A stretch of DNA of 64,000 bases, from contig WIDE01000037.1 in the NCBI GenBank assembly GCA_015039315.1, positions 64,533 to 128,532 on the forward strand, given 5' to 3'. Shown here in pieces: positions 19,993-32,821 of the stretch. The translations under genes were made by a program, and so were the position numbers. Each line of letters starts with the position of its first letter. The stretch's first letter is position 1. Origin of the DNA: Clavulina sp. PMI_390. Taxonomy: Eukaryota > Basidiomycota > Agaricomycetes > Cantharellales > Hydnaceae. The notes beneath the pieces are model-generated. The model worked only from the letters and a program-made list of their open reading frames with translations, ran no database searches and was not told where the DNA came from.

Positions 19993-22513
19993 ATGGCTTT
20001 CGCGAGCTGGAAGATTTCTGTCTTTACAGCCTTAATTGTTCTCACTAATCTTGAGAGTGTCTCTGCCAACGCTCCAATCGTGTCTATTAAAAGTGGGGCT
20101 ACCATTGCTGGCACAAGCACGGCCTACGGTCTTGACCAGTTTCTCGGCATTCCCTTCGCCCAACCTCCCGTGGGCAAGCTCCGATATGCCGCGCCAGCGC
20201 CGACCTCTTATAGTTCGACCTCTGTTATCAATGCTACTAGCTACGGCCCCGTATGCGTGCAAGACACTGTAAGCTTGCCTGGTGGTTGTGCTGGTTACGA
20301 ATGTGATGATGCTCCGTTCATGCTCCTAGCTAACCATTTCCCCTCTAGTCCTATTTCAACGTTTCTCAGATGTCAGAAGACTGCCTCTCTGTGAACGTCT
20401 TTCGCCCTACTGGTGTGAACGCGACCTTCAAATTACCAGTCATGGTCTGGGTTTATGGTGGCTCATTCCTCAACGGCGGCAGCCCATTGTACGACCCGAC
20501 AGCTATCATTGACCGCAGTATACAGCTAGTAAGTTATCTTATTGGAAAGGCTTTCATCCTTTCCCAGAGGCGCATAGTAACAGCCATTTACCTCCACCTT
20601 CGGCGAATAACAATCCACTCATCCCCTTGCTACCCTAGAGCCAACCTGTCCTCTACGTGTCCTTCAACTATAGAGTCAACTCTTTCGGCTTTCTCGCGTC
20701 CTCAGAAGTGGCTACTGCCGCAAGCCATGAAACGGCTGCCCTCAATGTGGGGCTTTACGACATTCAAGCCGCGTTCCAATGGGTACAAGAGAATATTGCC
20801 AGCTTTGGTGGCGATCCTACCAAGGTCTGTAATCCTGGGATGGATTTTCTGGCTTACGACAGCAGATACTGACAAATTTATTCGGTGGGAACCGAATTCA
20901 CTTCGCGATACGCTTAACCTTGCGTAGGTGACAGGTACGAATATCAAGGCTCAGTAAATTGTGATTCCCGAACTCAAGCCTTTCAATGAAATCGTTTAGC
21001 ATTCGGAGAATCATCAGGAGCAATAGCCATTGGATCGCTCCTCGTCTCGGGGTGTGGCACTGCCGTGCAGAAACAAGGCCTCTTCCATGGTGCCATAATG
21101 GAAAGCGGCGCCCCGTCAGGGTAAGTAGCACCACGCTCATAGAAGCTGAGTCGCTAATCGGGCCCAACGTTCTTCCATCTACATTTCCAGCGATCCTGTA
21201 CCTCCCCCTTCGTATCTTGACCCACGCTACGAAGCCTTCGTGACTACTGCGGGCTGCGGCGCCGCACTCGCGAACAACACCGCGCTCGCATGCTTGCGCG
21301 CCTTGCCAACCGAGGCCGTGTATGAAGCTACTCTCTACTTGCTCTCCACCTCCACTCTTGCATTACCTTTCAATCGTGTTGTGGACGGGTACTTTCATGA
21401 CACCCAACCTTCGAATCAGGTCCGGTCGAAGCGGCTGGCGAAGATCCCTCTAATGATGGGTGAGTTCAGTAACCGAGGCCGATTTTATTAGCTACCCTCC
21501 ACTGATACAGGTGAATCCTATCCTAACTGATTCCGTAGGTAATAATATGGACGAAGGAACCTCATTTGCCGCAACCTCAGTGGCCAACTCTACAGAGTTC
21601 ATCCCTGCCATCGAAAGTGAGCATCTTGCACTTCATTGCCTCCTGATTGTTTATCCAGCCATCACCATTACTCTGCTGACATACCCGACCAATTGTTTCC
21701 TGCTCTTAGCCGACCTCTACACTAATGCAGCCTCGTTGAAGACACTCAACCAAACCCTCCTTCCGACCCTCGCTAAATTATACCCCGATAACCCCGCCCT
21801 CGGTTCTCCTTTCGACCCTCTGGGAGTATCTCCTTCATACCGATTTTACGAGCCACTCGCGACGAACCAGTACAAGCGCAACGCAGCCGTGTTCGGGGAT
21901 TCACTCTTCCAAGCCGGAAGGAGGCTACTTCTTGATGCATATATTGCGATGGATAAATTATACCCCGTCTACAATTACTATTTCGTACAGAATACGCCAG
22001 GAGCAGCTGCAGCGCGAGGTGTTTACCATTCAAGTGAAATCCCGTTTGGTGAGTCCCAAGGCAAATTGCGCCAATTTCTCATTGCCCATACACGCTTAGA
22101 GGTGCATGGAGGCATACACAGCTTACTGGTACTGATGATCATTCCCTTTTGTAAAGTGTATGGTAAATATGCAGCTTCCGACGCTACCAGCGTTGAAGGA
22201 CAAACGTCCCTCATTATGCTTGACGCATGGCTTCAATTCGCACACAACTTGTCGCCTAATGGGTTGAATCGTACGTTGTCCCCTATACAACTGGTGTCTC
22301 TTAGGGGTTTTGGCTGACGTCCTCACCACTCGTGGTGCCATCTCCTCAGTGCCTACATGGCCGACGTATGGAATTTCCCGCACCACAATGCAGTTCGGGA
22401 TTCCAGCCAATTCCACAGCCACAAACGTCACGGCTCTGATTCAGGATACGTACCGTCAGGCAGGAATCGCCTTTTTGGGAAGCGAGCCTTGGACCACCGC
22501 GACATATATCTGA
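19993..22513 (+). CDS. Secreted type-B carboxylesterase/lipase, copy 2
   Basis: Tandem paralogue of the gene at 16229-18714. Signal peptide MAFASWKISVFTALIVLTNL. Blocks: YGLDQFLGIPFAQPPVGKLR, SEDCLSVNVFRPTGVNATFK, LPVMVWVYGGSFLNGG, VSFNYRVNSFGFLAS, AFQWVQENIASFGGDP, the nucleophile elbow FGESSGAIAIGSLL, NNMDEGTSF, and GVYHSSEIPF. The elbow is GESSG instead of GESAG in copy 1; both keep the catalytic Ser. Ends WTTATYI as in copy 1. The reading frame is intact across all exons, so both copies are probably functional. Introns differ in sequence, but those I compared sit at matching places, which argues for an older tandem duplication. Confidence 0.93.
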
Positions 22514-22899
22514 TTAGACTTTTAAGAATAGTTATTTATAACTTGACGGAGGCTTTTATGTCATTCGTGGTCATTGCTTCTTCTGGCCTCTGGTGTTGTG
22601 GTCATTCTGTTCAAATGGCAGGGTACCTCTAACTAACCCAACAATTTTATTGGAACGGATATTGATCGTCATCCTTTTCATCCATCTGGAGTTTTGTTGA
22701 CATTTGTGAAATGGGATAATCACTTCTGGAGCAAATCTTAGGAATATCGACCGGCAGTCTCGCACGGACCTATGCAAATCCAGTAACAAGAGAACATCCC
22801 GGGGAAGACACCCAGTCCACATGCGAATACAGAAAATCCATGGTCAAAACGCGAACCCAAACAGAATGCTAAGCGACACAGAGTGAGAGGTAACGAGAT
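22514..22899. other. Intergenic between convergent esterases, no gene seen
   Basis: The 3' flanks of carboxylesterases 2 and 3. Confidence 0.5.
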
Positions 22900-25307
22900 C
22901 TAAAGGTCTTGAGGTCCTGTCCATGCTGAACTCATCAGGAGATTCATGGGGGACTGTCGGTAGTTGTCGGTGATAATCTTGTATGAAGTCAGATTGATTT
23001 GGAGCATCTGGGCATTCGAACCGTAAAGTGGCCACTTTGGCACTACAAATAATGCATCCAGCTGTATCAGTCCACCAACTATTGGTAGGTCAATGCAGTT
23101 ATGTATCACGTACGGTCATCCGCATTTGGATTGAGCGTCCAAGCAAAATTAATCCATTGGTTCATCATTGTGAGCGATGTACTCGCTATAGAAGCCGTGA
23201 GGTCGGCGGCGGCTGCGAAACCATAGACTGTTGTAATATCAAAATGTTCAGCGGTAAAACATGGACACCAATACGCCAATGGCTCACCATAGTTGAGGTC
23301 GCTTGCATGGGAGACACCCAAAGTTGGATTACTTCCTGGGGTATTGGTGGCAAACAAATAGGAATAGCAAGGAAAGCTAGAATTCTTCGTAGTGTATGTC
23401 TTCAGTAATTGTCGGCGCCCTAGATAACAGTAGAGGCATCATCATTAAGAAGCAGCTCAAGAAACGAGATGGAGAGAACTGACCACTCTGGAATAAGGAA
23501 TCTCCGATTATGGAGGCCAGCCGCTTGAACTGGTTTGTGCCACCATAGAACCGATACCCCATAGATGTGTTGGTAGGGTAGTACGGGCTGCCTTGAGAGG
23601 GGTCGTCAGGGTATAATTGCAGCGCCTGCTGCAGTGTGGCGTTAAAGGCAGTGATGTTCTCCGTGAAGACGCGTGCTAGCGGAAAGTCTTTAAAACGCAA
23701 CCTTATGATACGATGGGAGGGAGTGATACGTACGAGTGAAGAACGCGTCTATTCCGGCAAGGTCGACAACATTCGTTGGAACGAATTCAGTCCCTTCATC
23801 AAGGACGTTCCCTGAGATATAGCCATTAGGCCAATACAACTGTCCGCAAAGGCTGAAACGCATACCAGTAATCAATGGCACGAAAGCAATCCTCTGAGCG
23901 CTCAGGCTTTCAGACGGAGTTCGATCATGGAAGTAGTTATCAATAACACGATTAAATGCCCAAACAGCAGTGCTTTGGGATGCGGCAGTGGTGGCGGCAT
24001 CGTAGAGCGCCTGGGCAGAGACGCTACGGAGGCAATCAAGAGCAGGTGATGATGAACAGCCAGCAGCATTAGCGATGCTGGAATAAAGATCGTCTCTGGC
24101 GCTGGGTGGGGCTACATCGGCTCTGTAACAATCAGTTAACATTTGCTTATAGTATTGCGGTGGGTACATGGAGGGCCTGGCTTACCCTTGGGGAGCACCA
24201 CTCTCCATGATTGCAGCACGAAACAAGTTCAAATTCGACACTGCGCTGCCTCCGTCCGCGGTGAGGAGGGAGCCGATTGTTATGGCTCCCGATGACTGGC
24301 CAAAAACTAGTTCGCATGAGCTTTCGAGCCAAGAAAGACAGATCCTAATACATACCAGTAACCTTGCTAGGGTCTCCTCCAAATGCTTCTATATTGTTCT
24401 GCACCCATTGAAGGGCGAGCTGCATGTCATATAGACCAGCGTTCAAGGTTGCTGTTCCCGCAGAGGCAGCAGTATCTAGCTCTGTTGACGACAGGAAGCC
24501 GAAAGCACCGAGTCGATAGTTGAACGACGCGTAGATAATCGGTTGGCCCTGTATACGATATGAGAAGTACTACTCGCAACATCTGGAGCCAGAGCAGCAA
24601 CGCACTCTCATCATGCTTTGAAGGACAAGTAGGGTTGAGTTGTACGACGAGGAACTTCCTGAAGTGAGGGAGCCTCCGTATATCCAAACCATGACAGGAA
24701 GCTTCGCATCCGATGGAACGCCTGCAGGCCGCACAACGTTCATTGTCAAGCAATCTTCGCCCACTGTACTTGGATCGGACTATATTTCGACCAAAGACAA
24801 TCAGCTCGGCTCATAACTAGCCCTTTTGCACATAACAAAATGACAGACCGTTGCCTGAACACAGGCTACACCATAAGTAGACCCATCATAATAACGGGTA
24901 GAGTCCGCTGTCATCGCCTGGGGTTTGCTAAAGCGAAGTATCCCAGTGGGAGGCTGGGCAAAGGGTATTCCGAGAAATCCCTCAATCCCATGTTGAGGAT
25001 CTGCGACACCCCCAACAACACCACTGCCGTCTGGGAGGGTTATATTGAGTTGAGCGAGCGAGATAAGGGATTGCGCGCTGAAAGGCGTGGAATAATCCAC
25101 GAAAGACTCTAGCAGAGAGCCTCGAGGAGGTGGTGGGCTTAAATACGATATGTAGTTCACCGCTCTCTTGATAAGCGGAAGAGAGCGTGAGGCCTCGTGG
25201 CTAGGAAGTTGAGGCTCAGGAGGGACGATCCAAGCATGACAAATAGAAGCAATAGACAGAAATAGCAGAACCAATGTATTGTGCTGCCAAATCCTCGAGG
25301 TGACCAT
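22900..25307 (-). CDS. Secreted type-B carboxylesterase/lipase, diverged copy 3
   Basis: Third esterase of the cluster, opposite strand and clearly diverged. Signal peptide near residues 10-26 (TLVLLFLSIASICHAW). A longer pro-region ends near a dibasic site (SLPLIKR), then a Pro-rich stretch. Blocks: GIEGFLGIPFAQPPTGILRF, GEDCLTMNVVRPAGVP, LPVMVWIYGGSLTSGS, ASFNYRLGAFGFLSS, ALQWVQNNIEAFGGDPSK, the nucleophile elbow FGQSSGAITIGSLL, NVLDEGTEFVPT, and GVSHASDLNYG. The elbow has Gln in place of the usual Glu before Ser (GQSSG); the Ser, acid and His are present. The last exon is 23109-22900, ending WTGPQDL. Divergent from VPS53. Confidence 0.88.
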
Positions 25308-25550
25308 ACTGAGACTTTGGGAACAGACAAGAGTTTATATTGTCCAGGAGCTTGCCAGATAAAGGTTAGATGAATCTTGGCATTACTCTGTTGGAGTATG
25401 TCCTTTTTATATATCAGCTCTACCAGGGCTGTGGCGTTTTGGGCCGAGATAAACAAAGGAATTGGCTCGATGGCCTTGAGCGGGTGTTGGTGAGGTTGTT
25501 TGGACAACTTGAAGTCTGTTTGACCCGAACCCTTCGACATCAACGGCTTG
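25308..25550. promoter_or_regulatory. Shared divergent promoter, carboxylesterase 3 / VPS53
   Basis: 243 bp between two opposed ATG codons. It pairs a probably inducible secreted esterase with a housekeeping traffic gene, so independent regulation is also possible. Confidence 0.4.
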
Positions 25551-28500
25551 ATGCACTTACCTCCAGACCTTGTTGTGTCTATCAATCGAATACTGGACGA
25601 CCAAGATGACCAAGAAGACCAATTAAATGCACTTGACGGAGGGTTTGACCCAATATCTACCTTGAATACTCTTCTGCCTGACGGTTCGTTACATCTGGAC
25701 CACACTCTCGATACACCTTGCGTCTCATGAGAGAGATATTATACTTCATTAGAAAAAGCTCTCGAACAGCTGGAGGCTGTTCAAAATAAGCTGAATGAGG
25801 ATAAAGCTAAGATTCAGGAGGAGCTGGACTTGCTCATGACTGAGCTCAAAGCCGACCAAGCTCCCGAGCGTATGCAAATCATTCAAGAGCTGATATCGGT
25901 ATGAAGATAATCACCGCAAGACCAATCGCACAAGCTGATCGTTCCAGCAATGAACTTCTAGGAATTACTCTCACAGCTCAACCGAATACGGGAGAAGGCT
26001 TCTGAGTCTGAGGCCGTCGTTAGAGAAATTACCAAGGATATTCAAGCATTAGACCTCGCGAAGAAAAACATCCTTCAGAGCGTCACAACTTTGAGGCGAT
26101 TCCAGATGTTAGGTAAGCTGGCACTTTCACTCTCCCCATCGCCAATTCTTGAATTTTCTTCACACCACGTTGGTGGCATCCTCCACAGCCAATGTTGTCG
26201 GTCAGCTGGAGCGCCAGCTACCATCTCGCAAGTATGCGGAAATCTCCCAAACGGTCTCCGTAGGTCTTCTTAGTTCTTCAACATCCCAATGGCTGAGAAA
26301 AATCGTCTAGGCAATGCGCGAAGTCGCTGCGGTTTTCAAACAATACACTGCGATAGAGCGTGTTAACACGGTGTGGAGAAGAGTACAAGAACTTCAAGGC
26401 AGTCTCCGCACTATGCTCGATGAAGATTTTGATGCGTTGTCAGTCATGCTTGCACCATCATCGGCTATTGCTTACGGTTATTGCCCAGCTTCTTGCACGA
26501 CAACTCAAAAGAGATCGACACTGCATCCCTCAGTGACGCATGTCTTGTGGTGGATGTTCTGGGGCCCGACGTCAGGCATGTTGAGGGTTCCATGGCTCCG
26601 TAACTACCAGGCGACTGATTGGTCAAGAGTAGGAACCACATCGTGGACCGCTATTGCGCCATCGAACTTCGAGAGTATCGGCGAATATTCAGGGCAAACG
26701 ACGAGGTGAGAGAACTCAGCCTCCGTTCGTCCAAATCCTTGACAGTTGGAATCATGAACAACGAAAGGCTGGTCAACTGGATAATATCTCTCGACGATTT
26801 GCCTGGTTCCGACGCATCATGAACAGTCACGATGAAGAGCGAGCTGCAGTCTTTCCACCTGCGTGGAAAGTCGGCGAACACCTCTTCGCTCGATTCTCCG
26901 AGATAACTAGGTCATTCTTTATTTTATCTTGAAGGGACGCCTATTGACTAAAGTCTCAGAGATGACATGGTTGTTGCATTGAACAAAGCTGGTTCGTCTC
27001 TTACCGTAGCATTACTCCTGGAGGGACTACGGCAAACCTTGGATTTCGAACAATCGATGGTCACCAAGTTTGGGATGCCAGTAAGTTGTTCCCATCCTTT
27101 GGTTTGAGAAATGACAATGAAAGATATCGCCATTCCTGCAGATATCGGCCCTTGTGCAACTCTCTGTCTTGAGAGGAGAGTCTAAGCCTATCTCCTCAGC
27201 TTTTGATGATCATATGGGGATATTTGTTGATGCCCAGGACAAGTACGTGCTAATGCCTGGAATGTTACGTATCTATTCATCACATTCACTGTCCCTATCA
27301 GAGCACTATCCGACATGATATCAGCGTACCGCGGTCCAAAAGCTCGCACTTCGCTCGACGACGCGTCCAACAGAGAAGATGGTGGGGCGATGCCCCCTGT
27401 CCTACCATCGTCCACAGAGCTCTTCTACTTTTATGGGCAAAACCTTGACCAGTGTGCCAAGTTTTCCCACAAAAAGCCATTATTTGAGCTCTCGAATGTT
27501 CACAGGAAGTGGCTTCGGCTATACGCTGGTAAGATGCACCTCGTCACGAATCAACCATCTTGAGTGCTTACACAGGTTATTCCCAGAGGATATCCTTATT
27601 GCTGGTCTCAAACGGTGCGTGTTGGCCCGATATTCCCGCCACTCCTCTGCTTCTTTCTTAAGATGACCAGTTGTACCTTTCCAGACCTACCGATCGCGAG
27701 CGACGATCGTTTGATGGGCGGTCGAACGCCGCTGACATACGTACTGCATGTCTCATCCTGAACACAGCCGAGTACTGTCAAACTACTGCCTCTGAAGTAA
27801 GCCCCACTCTTTACTTCCGTAGCGCCGCCAGACTTAGCTAACGATTCTCTTTAGCTAGAGGACAAAGTGCGCGAGAAGATTGCAGATGAATTCAAGGAGC
27901 AGGTGTCCTTCCTGACCGAGCGAGACCTATTCCTAAGGTGCTTTCGTCCGCTTCATCTCAATCCAAGGCGCCAAACAAAATTGACACCTCAATCTGTAGC
28001 GTGATCTCCTCAGCCATCGTCACCCTGCTTCGCGAACTGGAAAACTCTTGTGATCCTCATTTCACTACTTTGACAAGAACTTTGTGGGCAGCTGTGAAGA
28101 ATGTATCAGCACAGTCAGCATACATGAATGATCTTCTACCCGCAATTGGGCAAGTCGTGGACCCTGCACGGGACCTTGTGGAGAAGAAGAAGTATCTTCG
28201 AAATTTCTACGATAAGGCCTCATCGTACGGAACATCAATCACTCCTGCTATTCCTCCCTGACTGATTTGTTGGTGCTTCATAGTCTACTATTGGCGCGCT
28301 TCACCAACGCTATTGTGAAGAGTCGGCCGATCAAAGAAGCTGGCGCTCAACAGGTAAACTATAGCTTGCCCTCCTAATATTCTTCCTTTACTAATTAGCA
28401 TCTTGACAGCTGTTACTTGATCTGCAAGCTCTGAAGGGAGCGCTGCTCAAGCTCCCAGGCCCTCAAGTGGAAAGTGGATTCACCTCGTACGTAGTCTTAA

Positions 28501-29137
28501 CGCCACCAAGTTTGTTGCTCATTGCCCCATCCAGATATACCCGCAACATTACAAGCACGACGGGGAATCTTGAAAAGCTGCTTAAGATCCTAGATGTCCC
28601 AGTCGTGCGTTTCCACTTATTTCGCTTATCTGAAGGGCCTAATGACAATTCGTCTTCAGGATCCCCAAGACGAATTCATCCAAAATTATACCCTACTAAT
28701 CGGCGACATGTCGTACACCAACTTCCAAAAAGTACGTCTCACAAAAAGGGTATAAGCTCTTTTGACTAGTTGCTTATTTCATACTATAGGTGCTCGATCT
28801 CAAAGGGACACCACGGGTGGAGCAAGGCATTCTGATTGACAACTTCGTCACATTCACCAGCACGCGCGAACACCTCGAGGCAACTTCATTCCTCACTAGC
28901 ATTGATATGGATCCACCGGCGCAGGTTCAGCCAATGGCTCCAGCCGCGTCGAGCAGCGCAGCTGTGGCCGAAGCTAGATCGATCTTTAGCGGCCTCACGT
29001 CACCACCCCCAGAGTCGTCGGGAACTTCTACACCCACCCTAGGGCTCGGTTCCAGCACATCCGAAAGGAGAGAGGTCTTCTCAGATCTGAAGCGGTTGGT
29101 TGGGTTGGCTGTACGACGGGATCGTGAACAGCGATAA
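25551..29137 (+). CDS. VPS53: VPS53, GARP tethering complex subunit
   Basis: Tethers endosome-derived vesicles at the trans-Golgi as part of GARP. The first exon reads MHLPPDLVVSINRILDDQ with an N-terminal FDPISTLNTLLPD block. A long coiled coil follows (LEKALEQLEAVQNKLNEDKA), then the Vps53 N-domain signature IREKASESEAVVREITKDIQ with LDLAKKNILQSVTTLRRFQML and YAEISQTVSAMREVAAVFKQ. Later exons give CAIELREYRRIFRANDE, RRFAWFRRIMNSHDEERAAV, LFYFYGQNLDQCAKFSHKKP and DPQDEFIQNYTLLIGDMSYT-like text before the final exon. The C-terminal tail (AARS-type Pro/Ser/Ala region, ending VRRDREQR) is low complexity. Many introns. Start 25551 is the only ATG of the first exon. Confidence 0.9.
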
Positions 29138-29202
29138 TCGACATCCCATATCACTCGTTAGTATGTGTGGTGTGGAATATGACCCCAATGGATTAGGTTC
29201 AA

Positions 29203-30651
29203 TTATGATGCTGCGACGTTGATTACCAACTTCCCAACCGTTCCGCGGCTGGCAATATCAATCTGCGCTTGCCGAACCCCTTCAGCTGAGAACGGATACT
29301 CCTTGCGAATGAGAACCTTGACGCCGTCTTCCGCTACAAGGCGGAAATATTCCTGGCTGTAGTATTCGGCTTCTTCAGGGGTTTCCGTGTATACTCCAAC
29401 CCTACAGGTGATGAAACAGGGTCGGTCAGGACAGTCTACTAAGATGGAGGAAAACAGAAGATAAGTGCTTACTTGGGGCGGATGACCTTCAGGTTTTTAG
29501 CTCCGAGCCTGAGCACTGAGAACGGTGGGACAGCCCCACTTGCATTCCCGATCGTCACGATTGTTCCCTTGCGCGCAATGAGGTCAAAGTTCACATCCCA
29601 TCTGTGAAAGGGTCATAGTATCCATTAACACAAAGTGACGAAGCGCAGATAAAGTGGTGAACCCACGTATCCTTGCCAACACCATCAAAGACGGCATGGA
29701 CGCCACGACCCTCAGTGAGCTTCAGAACGGTCTCGACAAGGTTGTCATCGTAAAGCACGACGTGATCTGCACCGTGCTCCTTCGCGAGCGCCGCCTTTTC
29801 GGCAGTGGAAGTCGTCCCAATAACATGAGCACCGATAATCTTCGCGATCTATCAAAGGGGAAATTCGCATATTCAGGTCAGACTTAGAAACGCGCGCAGC
29901 TTTCGACCAGAAAAGGCCTTTAGCAGAGAAGAACGTGCCTGAAGAAATTGAAGCCCAAGGCCACCAGCAATCGCATGGATAAGGATCCAGTCTCCCTTCT
30001 TGACCTCGTAGGATTCTTTGAGAGCCGTGAGCGCCGTAAGACCCTGTGTGATAGCTGCCCCAATGCGCTTGTCAAAGTTGGGAGTGCTCGGAACTTTGAC
30101 AACGTGCGACCAGCGGTATACAATATATTGGGCCATACCGCCGGGACCAGACAGCTAAATAGGGTTAGATGGCAATATCACTTGCATCAACTCAAGTGAC
30201 ACATCGGGGAAGAACAAATACAACAATCCCTGCACGTACTGTTGCTACTCGATCGCCAAGCTTGAAACCTTTCTTCTTGTACACCTCATTCTCCAGGACT
30301 TCGGGGGATGTTGGGAGCTTAACGATAATTCCAGATGCTTCTTGGCCAAATGTGTACGGATAAGGTACTTTGTACAGTCCTGTGCGATGATAGGTATCGA
30401 CTGCGCAGATAAACAAGAATGTATGCTTAGATGTATGCTGATCGAAGAGCGAGCAAGTATGGGAGGGTAGATGGGAGGTCTCTTCGCTTACTAAAGTTAA
30501 CCCCAGCCCACTCTACCTTGATAAGGACCTGATCGGCCGCAGGCACAGGAGTGTCGATTTCATTGAACTCGATCACCTCTGGTCCACCGGTTCTGTTCAT
30601 CTGCACGGCATGGCACTTGAGAGGAATCTCGCTGGAGACATTGGAGGCCAT
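29203..30651 (-). CDS. Quinone oxidoreductase (zeta-crystallin type), cytosolic-form paralogue
   Basis: NAD(P)H:quinone reductase of the medium-chain dehydrogenase family without zinc. Starts MASNVSSEIPLKCHAVQMNR, then TGGPEVIEFNEIDTPVPAAD, VEWAGVNF, VDTYHRTGLYKVPYPYTFGQ, VLENEVYKKKGFKLGDRVAT, and the nucleotide-binding block DWILIHAIAGGLGLQFLQ; ends VGKLVINVAAS. No zinc-ligand cysteine pattern is visible, as expected for this subgroup. The N-terminus has no targeting sequence. Its head-to-head neighbour at 31142 is a paralogue with a longer N-terminus. Exons alternate with short introns; all family blocks are intact. Confidence 0.9.
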
Positions 30652-31141
30652 GTTGGACAGGATTTCTTTTGCGCCAGTAAGCGGTTGTACAATGGTGGAA
30701 TAGAACCGGGGTAGTCAATACGTAGCAAGCCTAAATGAGTCCAGGTTGGAAATCGATGTTTGCGGGGCGCAGCTTACAAGGGCAACTTTACTCCAGATTT
30801 CGGCCTGGTCGGGGAGAGTACCTATAAGTAGCAGGAGAGAGATAGCAAGTCACATGTGGGCGGGCTCAGATTTCGTTAGAATGACTAAGGTCGTGCAAGA
30901 TTACATCATTCCCTGTCCCCTCCTCGCTTGATTTAGTGCTACATAACCCAGAGAAGGAAAAAAAATGCGATTATGATTAGAGCTTTGGCAGAAGCCCAAA
31001 GAGGACGTGACAAAAAAGAATTCTGAATGCGTGACATCGGGATATTCGCACGACATTTTCGCGCAAGATGGCCTCCACAGAGACCAAGCCGTTGGACGGC
31101 CGAAACATTTGTGAACATCGCGCCTTTAGATAGCCGTAGCT
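30652..31141. promoter_or_regulatory. Intergenic between divergent quinone oxidoreductase paralogues
   Basis: 490 bp separates the two start codons. It must carry both promoters. No gene or clear core element was recognised; short ORFs here are not coding-like. Confidence 0.4.
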
Positions 31142-32821
31142 ATGGCGTTGCGGCCTCGAAATGCACGAATATTACAAACCGCGAAGCAGCAACTGAGCTC
31201 GTCCATTCCAACCTCCACACAATTTCGGAATCAACAACTGTTCACCCGGTCATTGGCGAAATCATTACTAAGAGATCCCGCGCACCCCTTCAGAGCCCAC
31301 CCTCTCAAGCGTACACCTTATCAGTGCGCTAAACTCACCCTCATCTCCCCCACCCCGCGACCGTATTCTTCGATGTCTATCCCAGCCAAGTGCCATGCTA
31401 TTCAGATCTCCAAGACTGGTGGACCTGAGGTCATCGACTTCAACGAGATTGACACGCCGACCCCAAAGCCGGAAGAGATTCTAGTCAAGGTGGAGTGGGC
31501 CGGGGTCAACTATAGTCAGTCTTCTTTCCATAATGTCAATACCACTTTTAGGCTGATCCCCTAGCTTCTCGAACGGGCGATCGTCGACTTCGATCTTCTG
31601 CATCGATATACCCTCCCCTCATAACTCTGCTCGTGATGGGCTATTGTACATTATACAGTTGACACCTATCATCGTGGTGGTCTTTATCCAGTACAATTCC
31701 CCTTCACCCTTGGCCAAGAGTGCACAGGCACTATCGTCAAGCTCCCCACTTCTTCTCAAGTCCTTGAGGATGATGCCTACAAGCGACGAGGTTTCCAGCT
31801 TGGTGATCGGGTGGCAGTCGTAAGTGCTTCCCGTTGCTTCAGCTGATGAGCTGCTTTATGAGGTCTTATAATGATTCTTCCTCAGATTATCGCGGGCTCA
31901 TTTCGGGAATACGTCCCTTCCACCTGGTCTCGCGTCTTCAAAATGCCCGAGGGCATCGATCCTCGATACGGCGCTGCTCTTCTCCAGGGTTTCACAGCAC
32001 TCACCTCCGTGCGCGAATCGTATGTGCTCAAGAAGGGCGACTGGATCCTCGTCCACGCGATTGCAGGCGGACTTGGCCTGCAATACGCACAGGTTCGGCA
32101 ATCTTATTCCGAGTTTATATGCTCCTAAATGATTGGGCATACCTGAGGCTGACACTGGTTCTTTTCTGTAGATTGCAAAGCTCTTGGGGGCGAACGTCAT
32201 TGGGACTACCTCGACTCCAGAGAAAGCCGAACTAGCAAAACAGAACGGGGCGGATCATGTCATCCTGTACTCTCAGCAAAACGTGGTGGAAGAGGTCCTC
32301 AGGCTCACAGAGGGCCGAGGCGTCAATGCCGTCTTCGATGGTGTTGGAAAGGATACGTGAGTGCTTCCGAAAGTCTCTTTATCACTTTCACGACTCCTAA
32401 AATATACAACCCTAACATGATACGCGTAGATGGGAAGCAAACTTCGACCTTATTGCGCGAAAAGGCACCATCGTGTCCATTGGTAATGCAAGTGGCGCTC
32501 CTCCACCGTTCTCTGTGCTCAAGCTAGGCGCCAAGAATATCACCGTTCTTCGCCCTGTGTGCGTAACATTGTTTCCTTTGTGCCGGTCTATACAATCCTG
32601 ACGTGAGCCTTGACAGCATGTTCAACTATATTGTCACTCCTGAGGAATCTGAGCATTACTCTACCGAGTACTTCAGCCTCCTCAAGCAGGGGGTGAACAT
32701 CCAGATCCACAAGGAGTACCCATTCTCTGCCGATGGTGTGCGCCAGTCTCAGATTGACATCACTGGTCGTGGTACGACGGGCAAGCTGCTCATCAACTTC
32801 GGCACTGGAAGCAAGCTGTAA
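31142..32821 (+). CDS. Quinone oxidoreductase (zeta-crystallin type), probably mitochondrial paralogue
   Basis: Paralogue of the gene on the opposite strand. The first 77 residues are basic and rich in Ser/Thr/Ala (MALRPRNARILQTAKQQLSS ... PRPYSS), like a mitochondrial presequence. The catalytic part starts at MSIPAKCHAIQISKTGGPEV (internal ATG at 31373), which aligns with the start of the neighbour. Then VKVEWAGVNY, VDTYHRGGLYPVQFPFTLGQ, KRRGFQLGDRVAV, KKGDWILVHAIAGGLGLQYA, LGANVIGTTSTPEKAELAKQ, NGADHVILY, VNAVFDGVGKDTWEANFDLI, and TTGKLLINFGTGSKL. Initiation at 31373 would give a cytosolic form, so one gene could serve two compartments. Confidence 0.9.
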
